DNA of 36,660 nucleotides, taken from positions 1 to 36,660 of the forward strand of contig JAQIWT010000093.1 in the NCBI GenBank assembly GCA_034696485.1, given 5' to 3'. The stretch's first letter is position 1. Each line of letters opens with the position of its first letter. The notes under the pieces were generated by a model. The model was not told the DNA's origin, made no database searches, and saw only the letters and a list, made by a program, of their open reading frames with translations. Position numbers and translations under genes: made by a program. Shown piece by piece: positions 27,118 to 36,660 of the stretch. The stretch comes from Isohypsibius dastychi. Taxonomy: Eukaryota; Tardigrada; Eutardigrada; Parachela; Isohypsibiidae.

Positions 27118-30100
27118 ATGTTTACTGTCAGCATGAATCTGATGTTCGATCTCTTGATTTTATCGATTGCTGGACCAGCCTGGTTATGTGCACTTGTTTC
27201 TGGGAATTCTGGAAGCGCTACGGAGCCAGCTGGTTGTATTTGGTATGGAGAGTGCGCTGCCAGTGGAAGTGGGAAAATGAACTGCCCGTACAGTGGACCG
27301 CCACGCAGGTTGACTGATGTTACGGCGATAGCAACTATTCGGAAGCAATGTCCCTTTATGGAGAACCCAGGTAAGTCAACCCAGTATAATATGATGTGAG
27401 CTGGGTGTAGGATCGCTGAGGGACAGATCAGACGGCTTCGGTGAATAAATAGCTATGGTGTGAAAGAGTGCTGTACAAGAACAGGTTCGGCGAGAGTCCT
27501 GCCCTGGATTCGCGTGATGCTTTCGACGAAGAGAAGCCGGGTTGTGGATCATGCCAAGCAAACAATGGAATAATTAAACCTCGATGGAGCAGTCTTTGTG
27601 TGACCACCTGTACTCGATAGCCGGAGTTGATGCTCAGGTCACCAGAAATTTTGTCGCGCAGGTACGGACGCGTGACCGCAAGAAAAATGGAAAATTTAGG
27701 ACTACTTATTCAAGAAATATTCGAGCTCTCTTCTTAGTTTTAAATTCGATATTTCTATGTGATTTTATTGGAAACGTTCAGGTACTCTGTAAGATTTAAA
27801 AAGTACCGTGATCGATCAAATGTCCTTGAAGGAAAATCAGTTTACATCAGATCTTCTGGAAGGTACCACTTGCGTAACGTTCTTTTAAGATGGTTAAATT
27901 TCACATCCAGCGTTCGCTGGGTGAAGACAAGCAAGTCAATGAATTATCCACCACCCTTGGTTATTTTCTTGTTTTGGTTCATGTCATCCTCTGAATTTTC
28001 AAAAAATGGCTTACGTAATTTTTGAATGATTGCAGTTCACTAATTTCCAGTTCGATGCTGATCCCAGATCCATTTCTCGATCTATTTTTGAAATCAGCGT
28101 TAGAGCTGCTCAATGTCAAGCTGACTAGTGTTTCTGGTTCATTTCAGTTCGGCTGATGGTTCCACGAAAATCAAGGAAAATGCTGTGAAGGATGACAATC
28201 CAACGCAGAGCCAGTGGATCTCTCTTGCTGAACCCAGTTCTACAGGCTGCTTGTGACAACATGGGAGGCGGGGAATGACATTTGGGAGTACGCAATTTTG
28301 CGGGTTCGCAAAGTGGAGGTCAGAAGTGTAGGTTGGATTAAGCTTTTCCTGTCTGGAGCCAGTCTTAAATTCTTAAATCAACCTACACTTTCAACCTCCA
28401 CTTTCGAGTCACGCAAAATCGCGTCCTCCCAATTGTCTAAGGGCTATCGTTGGGATATGCCAGAGTGAACTGCAGATTAATTCGGAAAGTATTCGGATTA
28501 GGTGATCGATGCTAAAAAGCCTATTAATTCCACCTTCTCTCGTTCTCAACGGAGTCTTCGCCCATGGCTCACTTATACTCATTCCAAAGATATACTGTGT
28601 AGAAATTTGTTCTTTTTGCTTTATAGATGGCATCGTTCCGAATCTGTGTTGTGATGTGAAACAGATCGGGACATTGGAGGAAAAGCTCAGTCTGGTCAAA
28701 GCACTGTCTGTCCGTTTCCCAGACTGCGTACGTCAAATCAAGCTCCTCGGCTGCCATTTGGCTTGTTCACCTCAACAAAACCAGTTCCTCATCCCACTGT
28801 CATATGGCGTTCAAGGTATGAAAGAGTCGTATATCAGCATGAGATTGAGACATGATGCTTTTGGTTATACTTTCGCTTCTTTTCACCAGAAAACATGACG
28901 TTCATCGGATCCATCAAAACTTTCATGCACAGAGAGTTCTTTGGGGAGCTACTGCAATCTTGTCGCAGTACAGGATCAGTTCTTTTCGGGATGTGTGGGA
29001 AGCCCGCCGATTCATGCACAGCTGAAGATATCGCTAATCACTTGGGTTCAACGAAAGACGCATTCGCTCCATTCCCTATACATCACACCCTGGTCGATGG
29101 CCCTCACTGCTATAATGGATCACTGTTTCATCCACTAAATCCATCCGGGATTCAAAGTTTCACTCGGATACCCCAAACGTGCATTGCATCAGATTCCGCT
29201 ACCAGAGCGACAGTGATCACGACGCCAACACCGACAACGGAGCCACCAAGAACTTTAGATTGGAAGCTTGATAAGCAATGCAGGATATTCGGTAGACGGA
29301 TTTCTTGTGAATTCATATGCTCATGGTTCTACTTTTTGCAGGGTATGAATGCACGTGGGTAATTTCGTCTGCGATATTCTGCGTCTTCGCTTCGGCATTT
29401 TCAGTGTTTTCATTGTGTGGAGTATTGCGTTCGCAAAGCAGGCGACAAACAAGAAACTCAGTAGAGAAGATATCGGAATCTGGGGCTCACGTTGAACCAG
29501 CATTTTTCGGTAAGGTTTTCAATCCCTGCTTTTATGAGTTAAGGCAATACAGTCAGCTGAGATGCGTTTTTACAGATGGCGAAGTGAGCAAGTGCGACCA
29601 GTTCAGTGCACGATTCGAGGCCCTGATAACAACTGGATTCACGCGTTGGGGCAGCTTCTGTGCGAAGCATCCAGCTTTAGTTATCGCATGCTCTATGTTC
29701 TGTGTGCTTGTGTGCTGTATTGGATGGAGCTCATTTTCAGTCACAACAGATCCTGTGCTCCTATGGTCTGCGAAGAACAGCCGAGCGCGCTTGGAGAAGG
29801 ATTTCTTTGACGAACACTTCGGACGGTTCTACCGGGTTGAGCAGCTCATAATCCGACCAAAGGACCAGTCCATCTTTTACCAAAATGTTAGTGACAGTCG
29901 CAGACGAATGTCATCTCAAAACCATTATGGACCTGTCTTTCGCCGCGAGTTTCTGGAAGAGGTGAGTGTGCTATCGTGACTCATAACGCAACACTGAAAA
30001 CATCGTCACAGGTTTTCCGTTTGGAAAACTCGTTGTTCAGCCTCACGGCCGAGGTATCTGGGCACAACGTCTCCCTGAACGACATCTGCTTGAAACCTCT

Positions 30101-33088
30101 TACGCCACAGAACACCAATTGTGCAGTGATGAGCATAAGCAGTTATCTTCAGTCCAACATCACGAAACTGAGTGATCCTTCGTTTGTCAACCACATCATG
30201 GACTGCATCGACAATCCCCTTCAGGTTAACGCTCGAATGGAAATGGTGTGTTTTGGGAAGGGTGGTGTTCCAGTTGAGCCACATGTTGCTCTAGGAGGAT
30301 TCAGTGGCAAGAACTACCATGAGGCCACTGCCCTCGTTTTGACATTCCCCGTCAACAATCCCGCAAATGCCACATTCACCTATGAGGCGATGGCCTGGGA
30401 GAAGACTGCTATCGAGTTCATGGATAACTACCCTCAGGATAACTTGACAGTGACGTTCATGTTCGAGGTCAGTTCCAGTTATCGTTACTGCCAAAAACAC
30501 GTTTTCAAACTTTCTTCGTTGTAGCGATCGATTCAGGATGAAATTGAGCGGTCAAGCCGTGCCGATGTTACGACTATCGTCATCAGCTACATTGTCATGT
30601 TCATTTATATTGCCGCTGCGTTGGGCCAGTACGATGATCTGCAAACCTGCCTGATTGATTCGAAAATCACTTTGGGCCTCGCCGGGGTCATTATCGTCTT
30701 CTTGTCATTTATATCATCTGTGGGCTTCTACAGTTATTTCGGACTGCCCGCAACATTAATTATTATCGAGGTTATACCGTTCCTGGTGCTCGCAAACGGC
30801 GTGGATAACATCTTCATTATCGTCCATAACTTCCATCGTGACAGTTCAGACGACAGTACGCGGGCAGCTATTGAGGTGAAAATGGGGGCTGTGCTGGGCC
30901 GAGTTGGACCAACAATGATTCTGACGAGCTTCACTGATGTCATTGGTTTCTTTTGTGGTACGAACAAATCACCAACAAACCCATTGAAAAACTGCCATTT
31001 TCAAGATATATCTGGTTTTTGCAGGCGCGTTGTCCGGGATGCCAGCCGTTCAGATATTTTCGCTGTACGCGGCACTAGCCCTTCTGATCAACTTGACGCT
31101 ACAAGTATCTTGCTTTGTGAGCCTGATGACTCTTGACATTATTCGACAAAAGGTAAGGCTGGTCTGCCTTTTGGCTTACAAGCAAACGGTCTCCACGCTT
31201 AAATCTGGATTCCAAAACCGAGTAGTGAAATTTGTAGTTCTTCTTGCGCTGATCACAATCAAACCAATAACAATCTTCTTAGCATAACATATTCTTGAAT
31301 TGATGTCACATGTTCTCTGACTGAACAGGGTCGCCGAATGGACATTTTTTGTTGGATCAAAGGGAAACCGAGAGCGAATTTGTACAGTGAGGGGCTCAGT
31401 CATCGATGTCTCAGCCGACACTACACGCCATTCTTGCTCAATCAGTGGACTCGAGCTGCAGTGATTTTGCTCTTTGGCGGATGGTTGTTGTCTTCTTGCG
31501 CAGTGTTGAACAAGATCAGTGTCGGATTTGACCAAAAGACAGCAATGCCAGAAGTATGATCGTATTCGCCGGTGAAAGTATGTAACTGCTGTCTTGTTGT
31601 CGTAGGACTCATATGTTCTCAGTCACATGCGATCAATGGAAAACTATCTGTCAGCTGGAGCACCTGTATATTTCGTTGTAGCGTCCGCCGTAGACTACTC
31701 CGATGCGGCTGTTCAGAAGAAGATTGGAGGCTTTCCGGGAGCTGCTGCAGAGTCACTGGTTAACTTGATATTCCGAGCCGAGAAGCATTCAGCAACATCT
31801 TCAATTGCTCAACGTGGGCACAAATTCGGTGCAAGCTGGATAGATGACTATTTGGCCTGGACGGCGTCAAAAGAAACATGTTGCTATACGTACTCCGTAG
31901 ATCCGACCAAGTTATGCCCATCGTGGAAGTTTCTCAATGAGAGTGTACGGAGTGATATCTGTCGGCCGTGTAAACGCTCAATAGATGTCGGCCGACCAGA
32001 AAACGAAGACTTCATGGAATTTATACCGTTGTTCTTGGAAGATGTTCCCAATCATCTTTGTCCTTTCGGGTAAGTGCATTATCGCTTACAATAGCATTGT
32101 ACACTAACGTATCACCTATTTCAGAGGACATGCGGCTCACAGCAATGCTCTTGATATCAACCAGAAGAAGCACGTGATCGAAGCGTCATTCTTTATGGCC
32201 TACCATACCCCGTCCAATTCATCAATCTCCTTCACCCAAGCTCTGCTCAGAGCTCGAGAGCTTGCGGACCAGATGAGCGAGCGTTTGGGTGTCAAAGTGT
32301 TCCCGTACAGCGTCTTCTACGTCTTCTACGAGCAGTACTTGACAATCGTGATGGACACTGCTATGAACCTGGGGTCGTCTTTTCTAGCCATCTTCATCGT
32401 GACGTTTATTCTGTTGGGATTCGACTTACATTCGGCGGCGATTGTTGTTTGCACGATTGCAATGATCGAAATTGACATGATGGCTGTGATGTACTGGTGG
32501 GGAATTGAGTTGAATGCAGTTTCGCTAGTCAACCTCGTTATGGTATGGCTGCCGTACAGTGTCTGACTTCTCGAAATTTCGAATTTTAATCTTGCAGAGT
32601 GTTGGAATCTCAGTTGAGTTCAGCTCGCATCTAGTTCGGGCATTCGCCATCAGCACATCAGGAAGCAGAATGAACAGAGCTGCTGAGGCCTTGAATACGA
32701 TGGGGAGCTCGGTGAGGAATTACCAAGCTGTACCCTCAACTTAATTTAAAACGGTCTTTTTCAGGTGTTGAGTGGAGTGACTTTGACGAAAGTGGGTGGA
32801 ATCGTGGTACTCGCTTTCAGCCACTCACAGATTTTTCGGATTTACTACTTCCGCATGTACCTCAGCATTGTGCTCATCGGGGCTGCCCATGGCCTCATTT
32901 TTTTACCCGTTCTGCTGACTTATGCCGGTAAGAATGTCCAGACAAGATAGCCGAACACGGTCTCACGACGTCTTCTGATTCTAGGCCCGCCCGTTCGAAA
33001 ATTTCGCCTGATCCAAGCGCGTTATCAAAATGGACCGACCGAACCAAACATCGTCGATGACAAAATTGAGGTTTTGGAACTGCACTGA
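27118..33088 (+). CDS. NPC1: NPC intracellular cholesterol transporter 1
   Basis: Fourteen exons: 27118-27370, 28627-28815, 28890-29291, 29342-29509, 29576-29961, 30012-30467, 30525-30957, 31025-31152, 31329-31553, 31606-32069, 32125-32542, 32598-32711, 32765-32927 and 32985-33088. They join to 3903 nt (1300 residues; human NPC1 is 1278). NPC1 takes cholesterol from NPC2 in late endosomes/lysosomes and moves it to the membrane. A signal peptide is followed by the Cys-rich sterol-binding domain (CIWYGEC ... [11 protein letters not shown] ... [12 protein letters not shown]), a Thr/Pro linker ([10 protein letters not shown]), TM1, the middle lumenal domain, the sterol-sensing domain (about 640-800, with [16 protein letters not shown]), the third lumenal domain ([19 protein letters not shown]) and the C-terminal helices ([41 protein letters not shown]). 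The tail ends [11 protein letters not shown] and lacks the vertebrate LLNF targeting motif. ATG 27133 is an alternative start. Intron 1 (about 1.26 kb) contains a 151-bp inverted repeat. Confidence 0.95.
28282..28432. repeat. 151-bp imperfect inverted repeat (MITE-like) in NPC1 intron 1
   Basis: The left arm at 28282-28339 (TTGGGAGTACGCAATTTTGC onward) and the right arm at 28375-28432 are about 80% identical as reverse complements over about 57 bp, around a spacer of about 35 bp. Shared blocks include ATTTTGCG, AAAGTGGAGGT and GTGTAGGTTG. The foldback shape suggests a miniature inverted-repeat element. No clear target-site duplication is visible, and no protein is encoded. Confidence 0.7.
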
Positions 33089-33239
33089 AATGTCTCTGCG
33101 GTTCAGGAGGAGCGATCTTTTTTTCACAGTACATGTTCTTCATTTTGCTCTCCAACTCACTATTCTGTTTTTCTATTCATTATCTAAGCGAACTATACTT
33201 CAGGCTCTGTACAATTTCGATGAACAGAACAATCTTCAC
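33089..33239. other. Short 3' region of NPC1
   Basis: About 150 bp between the NPC1 stop and the first recognisable dynein-derived sequence. No exact AATAAA is present. Confidence 0.4.
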
Positions 33240-35040
33240 AAATGTTTTTGTTCTCGTTTGTTTGCATTTTATTGTCAGCCTTGCATTGTCATTTTTCAAT
33301 GGAGCAATCTAAAAGAGCATCCCTGACTTCAACGGCAAATTTACTTCGGAAATTGACCAATCTAAGCGACTGTCAGATGGACGAGTTCTTCAATGAAAAA
33401 ATCCTCAAAACTGTCACTCAGGATATCAAGACTCCGTGGTTCGAAGGCTCGTTTTTTTGCGCACACATCTGATCCATTGGCCCCACCGTGAATGATGAAG
33501 GACGCATGAAAATTGATAAATCTCTTCAAAATATGTTGAAGTGGGGCTTTGATGCCGCCTTAGCGGTAAAATACAACCTGGAGAATCCTGTTCCCAAATT
33601 TGAGAATGCACTGTGTTCTTTGCCAGCTGAGAGACATGTGTTCGACTATAGATTCAAATGGATTTGGCAGAGTGTGAACTGGCTTGAAGACAAAGCTCTG
33701 ATTCAGGTTATTCCCAACGATGCAGTATGCGAAATTATCGTGCCGACCTGAAACAGTCCGCTACACGTATCTCATGAAAATATCTGTGCAACATGACAAG
33801 CACTCGCTTTTTGTTGGACCCACAGAAACCGAGGAGTCGGTGTAATTTAACGACTTCCTTCTCGAAAAAGTAGACAAAGATATAGTCAAATCTATTCGTC
33901 ATATTTTCCGCGCAAACAACTCAAAATCAAACACAGAACGTACGTTTTCATTCTTACATTTCACGAAACCGTATCGTAACTAGTAGTTTAACCTAAAGAT
34001 AATAACTGCAAGATTGGACAGAAGAGAAAGAGAAAGGTCAATATGGTCCTCCGGTGGGAGAAAAACTGGTCATTTTTGTGGACGACCTGAATATGCCGAT
34101 GAAAAAGACGTATGGTTCGCAACCTCCTCTCGAGCTTCTGTGACAGTGGTTTAAAATCGCAGCCAATAGTATGATCTCAACGACACCAGCGCTATTAGAT
34201 TACAAGTTTTAAAAATAATGTCGGCCGTGGGGCCACCGGGTGGAGGGCGTAATCATATCACACCGCGATATCTGAGACATTTGAACACCATTGCAGTCAG
34301 TGAATTTGACAATGTTGGTGGCATATATGGCGGATATATTCAAGAAGATAGTAGCATGGCATTTGAACCGGAGTTCAAGATTCTTGGTGAACTGCTGATT
34401 CAGGACACCCTTGATGTTCAAAATGCTGCCATGTAAGAGCTCTTACCAACGCCTGCGAAATCCCACTACTGTATTTGCTGAATCTGCGTGGTTTCACCGG
34501 AGTTATCCAAGGTACATCTGCCTCTGCGAATTCGCGAACTTTTTGGACCGAAAACAAGGACAAAACTTTGGATTTACGAGATTTCCTGCGTTGATTATGA
34601 TTGTCTGGTTGATAACGATGATCGGTGTATGTTCTTCAGTCTCACGAAGAAAACATGTGGAACGGAAACGGTCTTATGGGACAACATTGATGTGGTGCTT
34701 ACGAAAGGCAGGACCTTGACATCAGAAGAATGATTCTCTGTCATTTTCAAAACAGTGACGAGACCGAGACCGGCTACAAACGCTAGCTACGCTGAAGTTG
34801 AAAATCCAGAAACACTACGGAAATCTGTGAAAAAATTGGTTGAGAATTACAATCCAGTTTCACAGCAGCCCATGAATCTCGTTACTTTCAAATTCAAAAT
34901 GAAACATGTCGCAAGAAGTCCAGATTTATTCAGATTCCACGAAGCGATGCCCTTCTGGATGGGGTGGAAGGTTCTAGACGGAAACGTCTTACCAAGCTTG
35001 CCGCAGGTAAAACAGATCACGAGGTATACCAGGTAACGGA
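33240..35040 (+). pseudogene. Axonemal dynein heavy-chain pseudogene fragment (DNAH3/7/12-like), AAA2 linker to AAA4
   Basis: Consecutive blocks match an inner-arm axonemal dynein heavy chain in order, but in shifting frames with stops. WFEGSFFCAHI is followed by a TGA (33470-33472) where SIGPTVNDEGRMKID continues, so a Trp codon of IWSIG has become a stop. NDAVCEIIVPT comes next, then LFVGPTETEES for the AAA3 Walker A, where the GxGKS residues are lost, followed by a TAA at 33843-33845. A likely intron (GTACGT near 33940 to AAG near 34012) precedes GQYGPPVGEKLVIFVDDLNMP, the Walker B region. GPPGGGRNHITPRYLRHLN follows at about 34225-34280, then LLPTPAKSHY, then YLLNLRGFTGVIQG in another frame, LWIYEISCVDYDCLVDNDDR, and an AAA4 P-loop remnant near 34945-35010. 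The retained intron argues for a duplicated, non-processed copy. The rest of the dynein is absent. Confidence 0.85.
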
Positions 35041-36214
35041 TTTTTAATGAGCAATTAATACTATTACTGCTACGCGTCATTTCGAGTAACAGAGATCTCC
35101 TCATTCATTTATCGCTCGAGCAAGTTGATGAGAATAAACTCCAATCACATATACTCTCCGCCAACTCATAACACTTTTCAAGATATTTTAAAACAATGGC
35201 AAATGGTCAATCAACTGGAAAAAAATAGTGGATCGAACATTCGATCTTGAAGTCCCTATGGTACCTACACTGATTGAATACACCGATCCGGGCACAACGT
35301 GGGCTCGATTAAATTAAATAAATAAATTAAACGTGCAACAAAAAAGGGATAGGTGAACTGACCTCATCTCTTTCTTGACATCAAAATATTTTTCGTGTAA
35401 TTTCGTCTGCTGTAGGCCAGGCCTACCTTGAAATGTGTCAGTGCAATACACTGATTAAAATGTTCTGCAAAGGTCAGACTTCGGTAGTCTTTCGATTTTT
35501 TCCAATCGTACTCCGAGCTCTTCTGTTTCATGTGAATGGTCTTGAACCGGGAAAAGAAAACCACTAATACTGCGACCTTCAGAGCTTTAGTTTGATGAAG
35601 CACTTTAGGCGGACTGGAGTTTCTTTTTAACACTTCCTTGGATGACTGAGAAAGCCATTCAGCTCGGCACCTTGTAAAAGGTGGGCCGTGGGTGGGCCGT
35701 GGGTGGGTGGGTGGGTGGGTCTTGGGTGGGTGGGTGGCCCACCAAAATAACTTGAGATGGGCAGACAGTGGGTGGGTTCATGGGTGGGTGGGTTCATGGG
35801 TGGGTGGGTGGGTGGGTGGGTATCGGGAAAAGATATTTGATTTTGTTCAAGTTTACGTGATATGATCCCTTCAACTAAAAAAGTAAAAAACTTAACTAAA
35901 TATGATTTAGCGGAACGCCAGAAATTATTTCCCGTAACCAGACGAAAATTCACCACACAATACCCTAGTCTAGGTGTTACAGACGAATCACACAGATCCG
36001 GTAGAGTGCCATTGAGAGCAAGCCGCAACAGGATATGCCCTGGTGGGAAAGCGAGAAGCAAACACGGATCCTTTTTCAACTCTGAATGAGATGTCAAACT
36101 CAACTAGTGCATCAAACGCAAATCACTTTCTATACTTTGAGTCGAAACTGCGTTGAAAAAAATTCGTGTCAAGTAATCTGTCATTTCAATATCTTTGAAA
36201 CTCAACTTCACGTC
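35041..36214. other. Intergenic stretch with a GGGT minisatellite; no supported gene
   Basis: AT-rich DNA downstream of the dynein fragment. Very weak dynein-like residue patterns may persist to about 35230 but I cannot support them. Minus-strand open frames at 35364-35633 and 35627-36103 match nothing recognised, and the second is partly a translation of the GGGT repeat. Confidence 0.45.
35676..35822. repeat. GGGT-rich minisatellite with G-quadruplex potential
   Basis: Tandem GGGT units occur on the plus strand, with interspersed variants (GGGCCGT, GGGTTCAT, GGGTCTT) in two clusters at about 35681-35734 and 35770-35822. Runs of GGG separated by a single T occur at least four in a row in several places, the arrangement that favours a parallel G-quadruplex. 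Confidence 0.95.
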
Positions 36215-36600
36215 ATGTCTGCTGTTGGAGACCTAGACACTTCAACCGAGCTGGACCAAGACGTTTGCTCTGTGTCCCGCTTTTTGCCAGCTATGTCATC
36301 GACTCAACTGCCTGAACTACTCAAGGATGATTCCTTCGTGAATTCGAGCAGGAGCAGGTGAGGAACGAGTTCTGATTTTTCAGTTGTTAGTGGACAGCGT
36401 GATTTGAGTTCGGTTTGTATCAGTATATTAATATTTGCTGTTGCAGCATCGTGGACGTGAGCGATGATGACAGACCCGTTCAAAGCTTACAAAGAACGTC
36501 AAAGGTCATGAACCAGAGAAATACCGATCCCGAAGCTACAGTCCGTCCATCTACGTCCGCATGCACTAAAGAGATCGCAGTTCTACGTCTCCTCCAATAA
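36215..36600 (+). CDS. Small hypothetical protein with a SUMO-interaction-like motif, two-exon model
   Basis: Exons 36215-36357 and 36447-36600 join to 297 nt (98 residues). The AG|GTGAGG donor and the TTGCTGTTGCAG acceptor are both phase 2. The predicted protein is hydrophilic, rich in Ser, Thr and Asp, without signal peptide or membrane helix, and probably disordered. At the splice junction it reads SIVDVSDDD. The hydrophobic IVDV core followed by Ser and three Asp fits the SUMO-interaction motif pattern seen in SUMO-binding nuclear proteins. I recognise no orthologue. Upstream or downstream exons could be missing because the gene ends 60 nt before the window edge. The stop TAA overlaps the start of a hairpin. 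Without homology the model rests on splice signals and phase only. Confidence 0.4.
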
Positions 36601-36660
36601 GTTCAAGCCACTTGCCTGTCTTCACTCAGTCAATCGACAGGGCGAAGGTGGCTTGAACTT
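36599..36660. repeat. 62-nt hairpin / inverted repeat at the right edge
   Basis: The left arm at 36599-36620 (AAGTTCAAGCCACTTGCCTG...) pairs with the right arm at 36636-36660. There are 13 perfect outer base pairs (AAGTTCAAGCCAC with GTGGCTTGAACTT), a small asymmetric internal loop, then CCTGTC with GACAGG around a 15-nt loop. It begins within the TAA of the upstream small gene model and ends exactly at the window edge, so it may continue. Confidence 0.8.

Noticed and set aside
33240-35040. A functional dynein gene with many small introns
   Set aside because: Nonsense codons lie inside conserved blocks (the Trp of IWSIG, the residue after the Walker A), and the Walker A Lys region is substituted, which introns cannot explain.
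35627-36103. Minus-strand 158-codon frame with Pro/Thr/His repeats
   Set aside because: The repeats are the translation of the GGGT minisatellite, and the rest has no homology or start context.

Overview
This is a eukaryotic nuclear window, almost certainly from an arthropod and possibly a crustacean. The genes are split by GT-AG introns, mostly 50-150 bp with a few of 0.5-2 kb. Poly(C)/poly(G) tracts recur. The gene content includes an arthropod-type gustatory receptor with the C-terminal TYxxxxxQ signature, an astacin protease, and the animal orthologues GRK2, RIOK2 and NPC1. I could not fix the species. Every gene model below was assembled by hand from splice signals, reading-frame phase and family knowledge. 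For each complete model the exon lengths sum to a whole number of codons.

Layout. 1-1168 (-): partial, apparently decaying immunoglobulin-domain gene running off the left edge. 3195-5065 (+): seven-helix gustatory receptor. 5400-7071 (-): intact type I membrane protein with Ig domains, a paralogue of the left-edge gene. 8096-10443 (+): astacin zinc metalloprotease whose last exon encodes a Cys-rich leucine-rich-repeat module. 11042-15325 (-): RIOK2, with a 918-bp terminal-inverted-repeat element in its last intron. 16075-24847 (+): GRK2/beta-ARK-type kinase in 16 exons. 25460-26676 (-): a short secreted protein made only of the NPC1 N-terminal sterol-binding domain. 27118-33088 (+): full-length NPC1, head-to-head with the previous gene. 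About 33240-35040 (+): decayed axonemal dynein heavy-chain pseudogene. 35676-35822: GGGT minisatellite. 36215-36600 (+): small two-exon gene model with a SUMO-interaction-like motif. 36599-36660: hairpin at the right edge.

How the genes relate. RIOK2 and GRK2 are divergent housekeeping-type genes sharing about 750 bp of upstream DNA. The two NPC1-family genes share intron positions and phases, so they arose by inverted duplication. They share a 441-bp promoter region holding two perfect ATGCAAAT octamers. The most novel items are the astacin-LRR fusion with an altered Met-turn, the stand-alone NPC1 N-terminal domain gene beside its parent, the two mobile-element-like inverted repeats in introns, and the 62-nt terminal hairpin.
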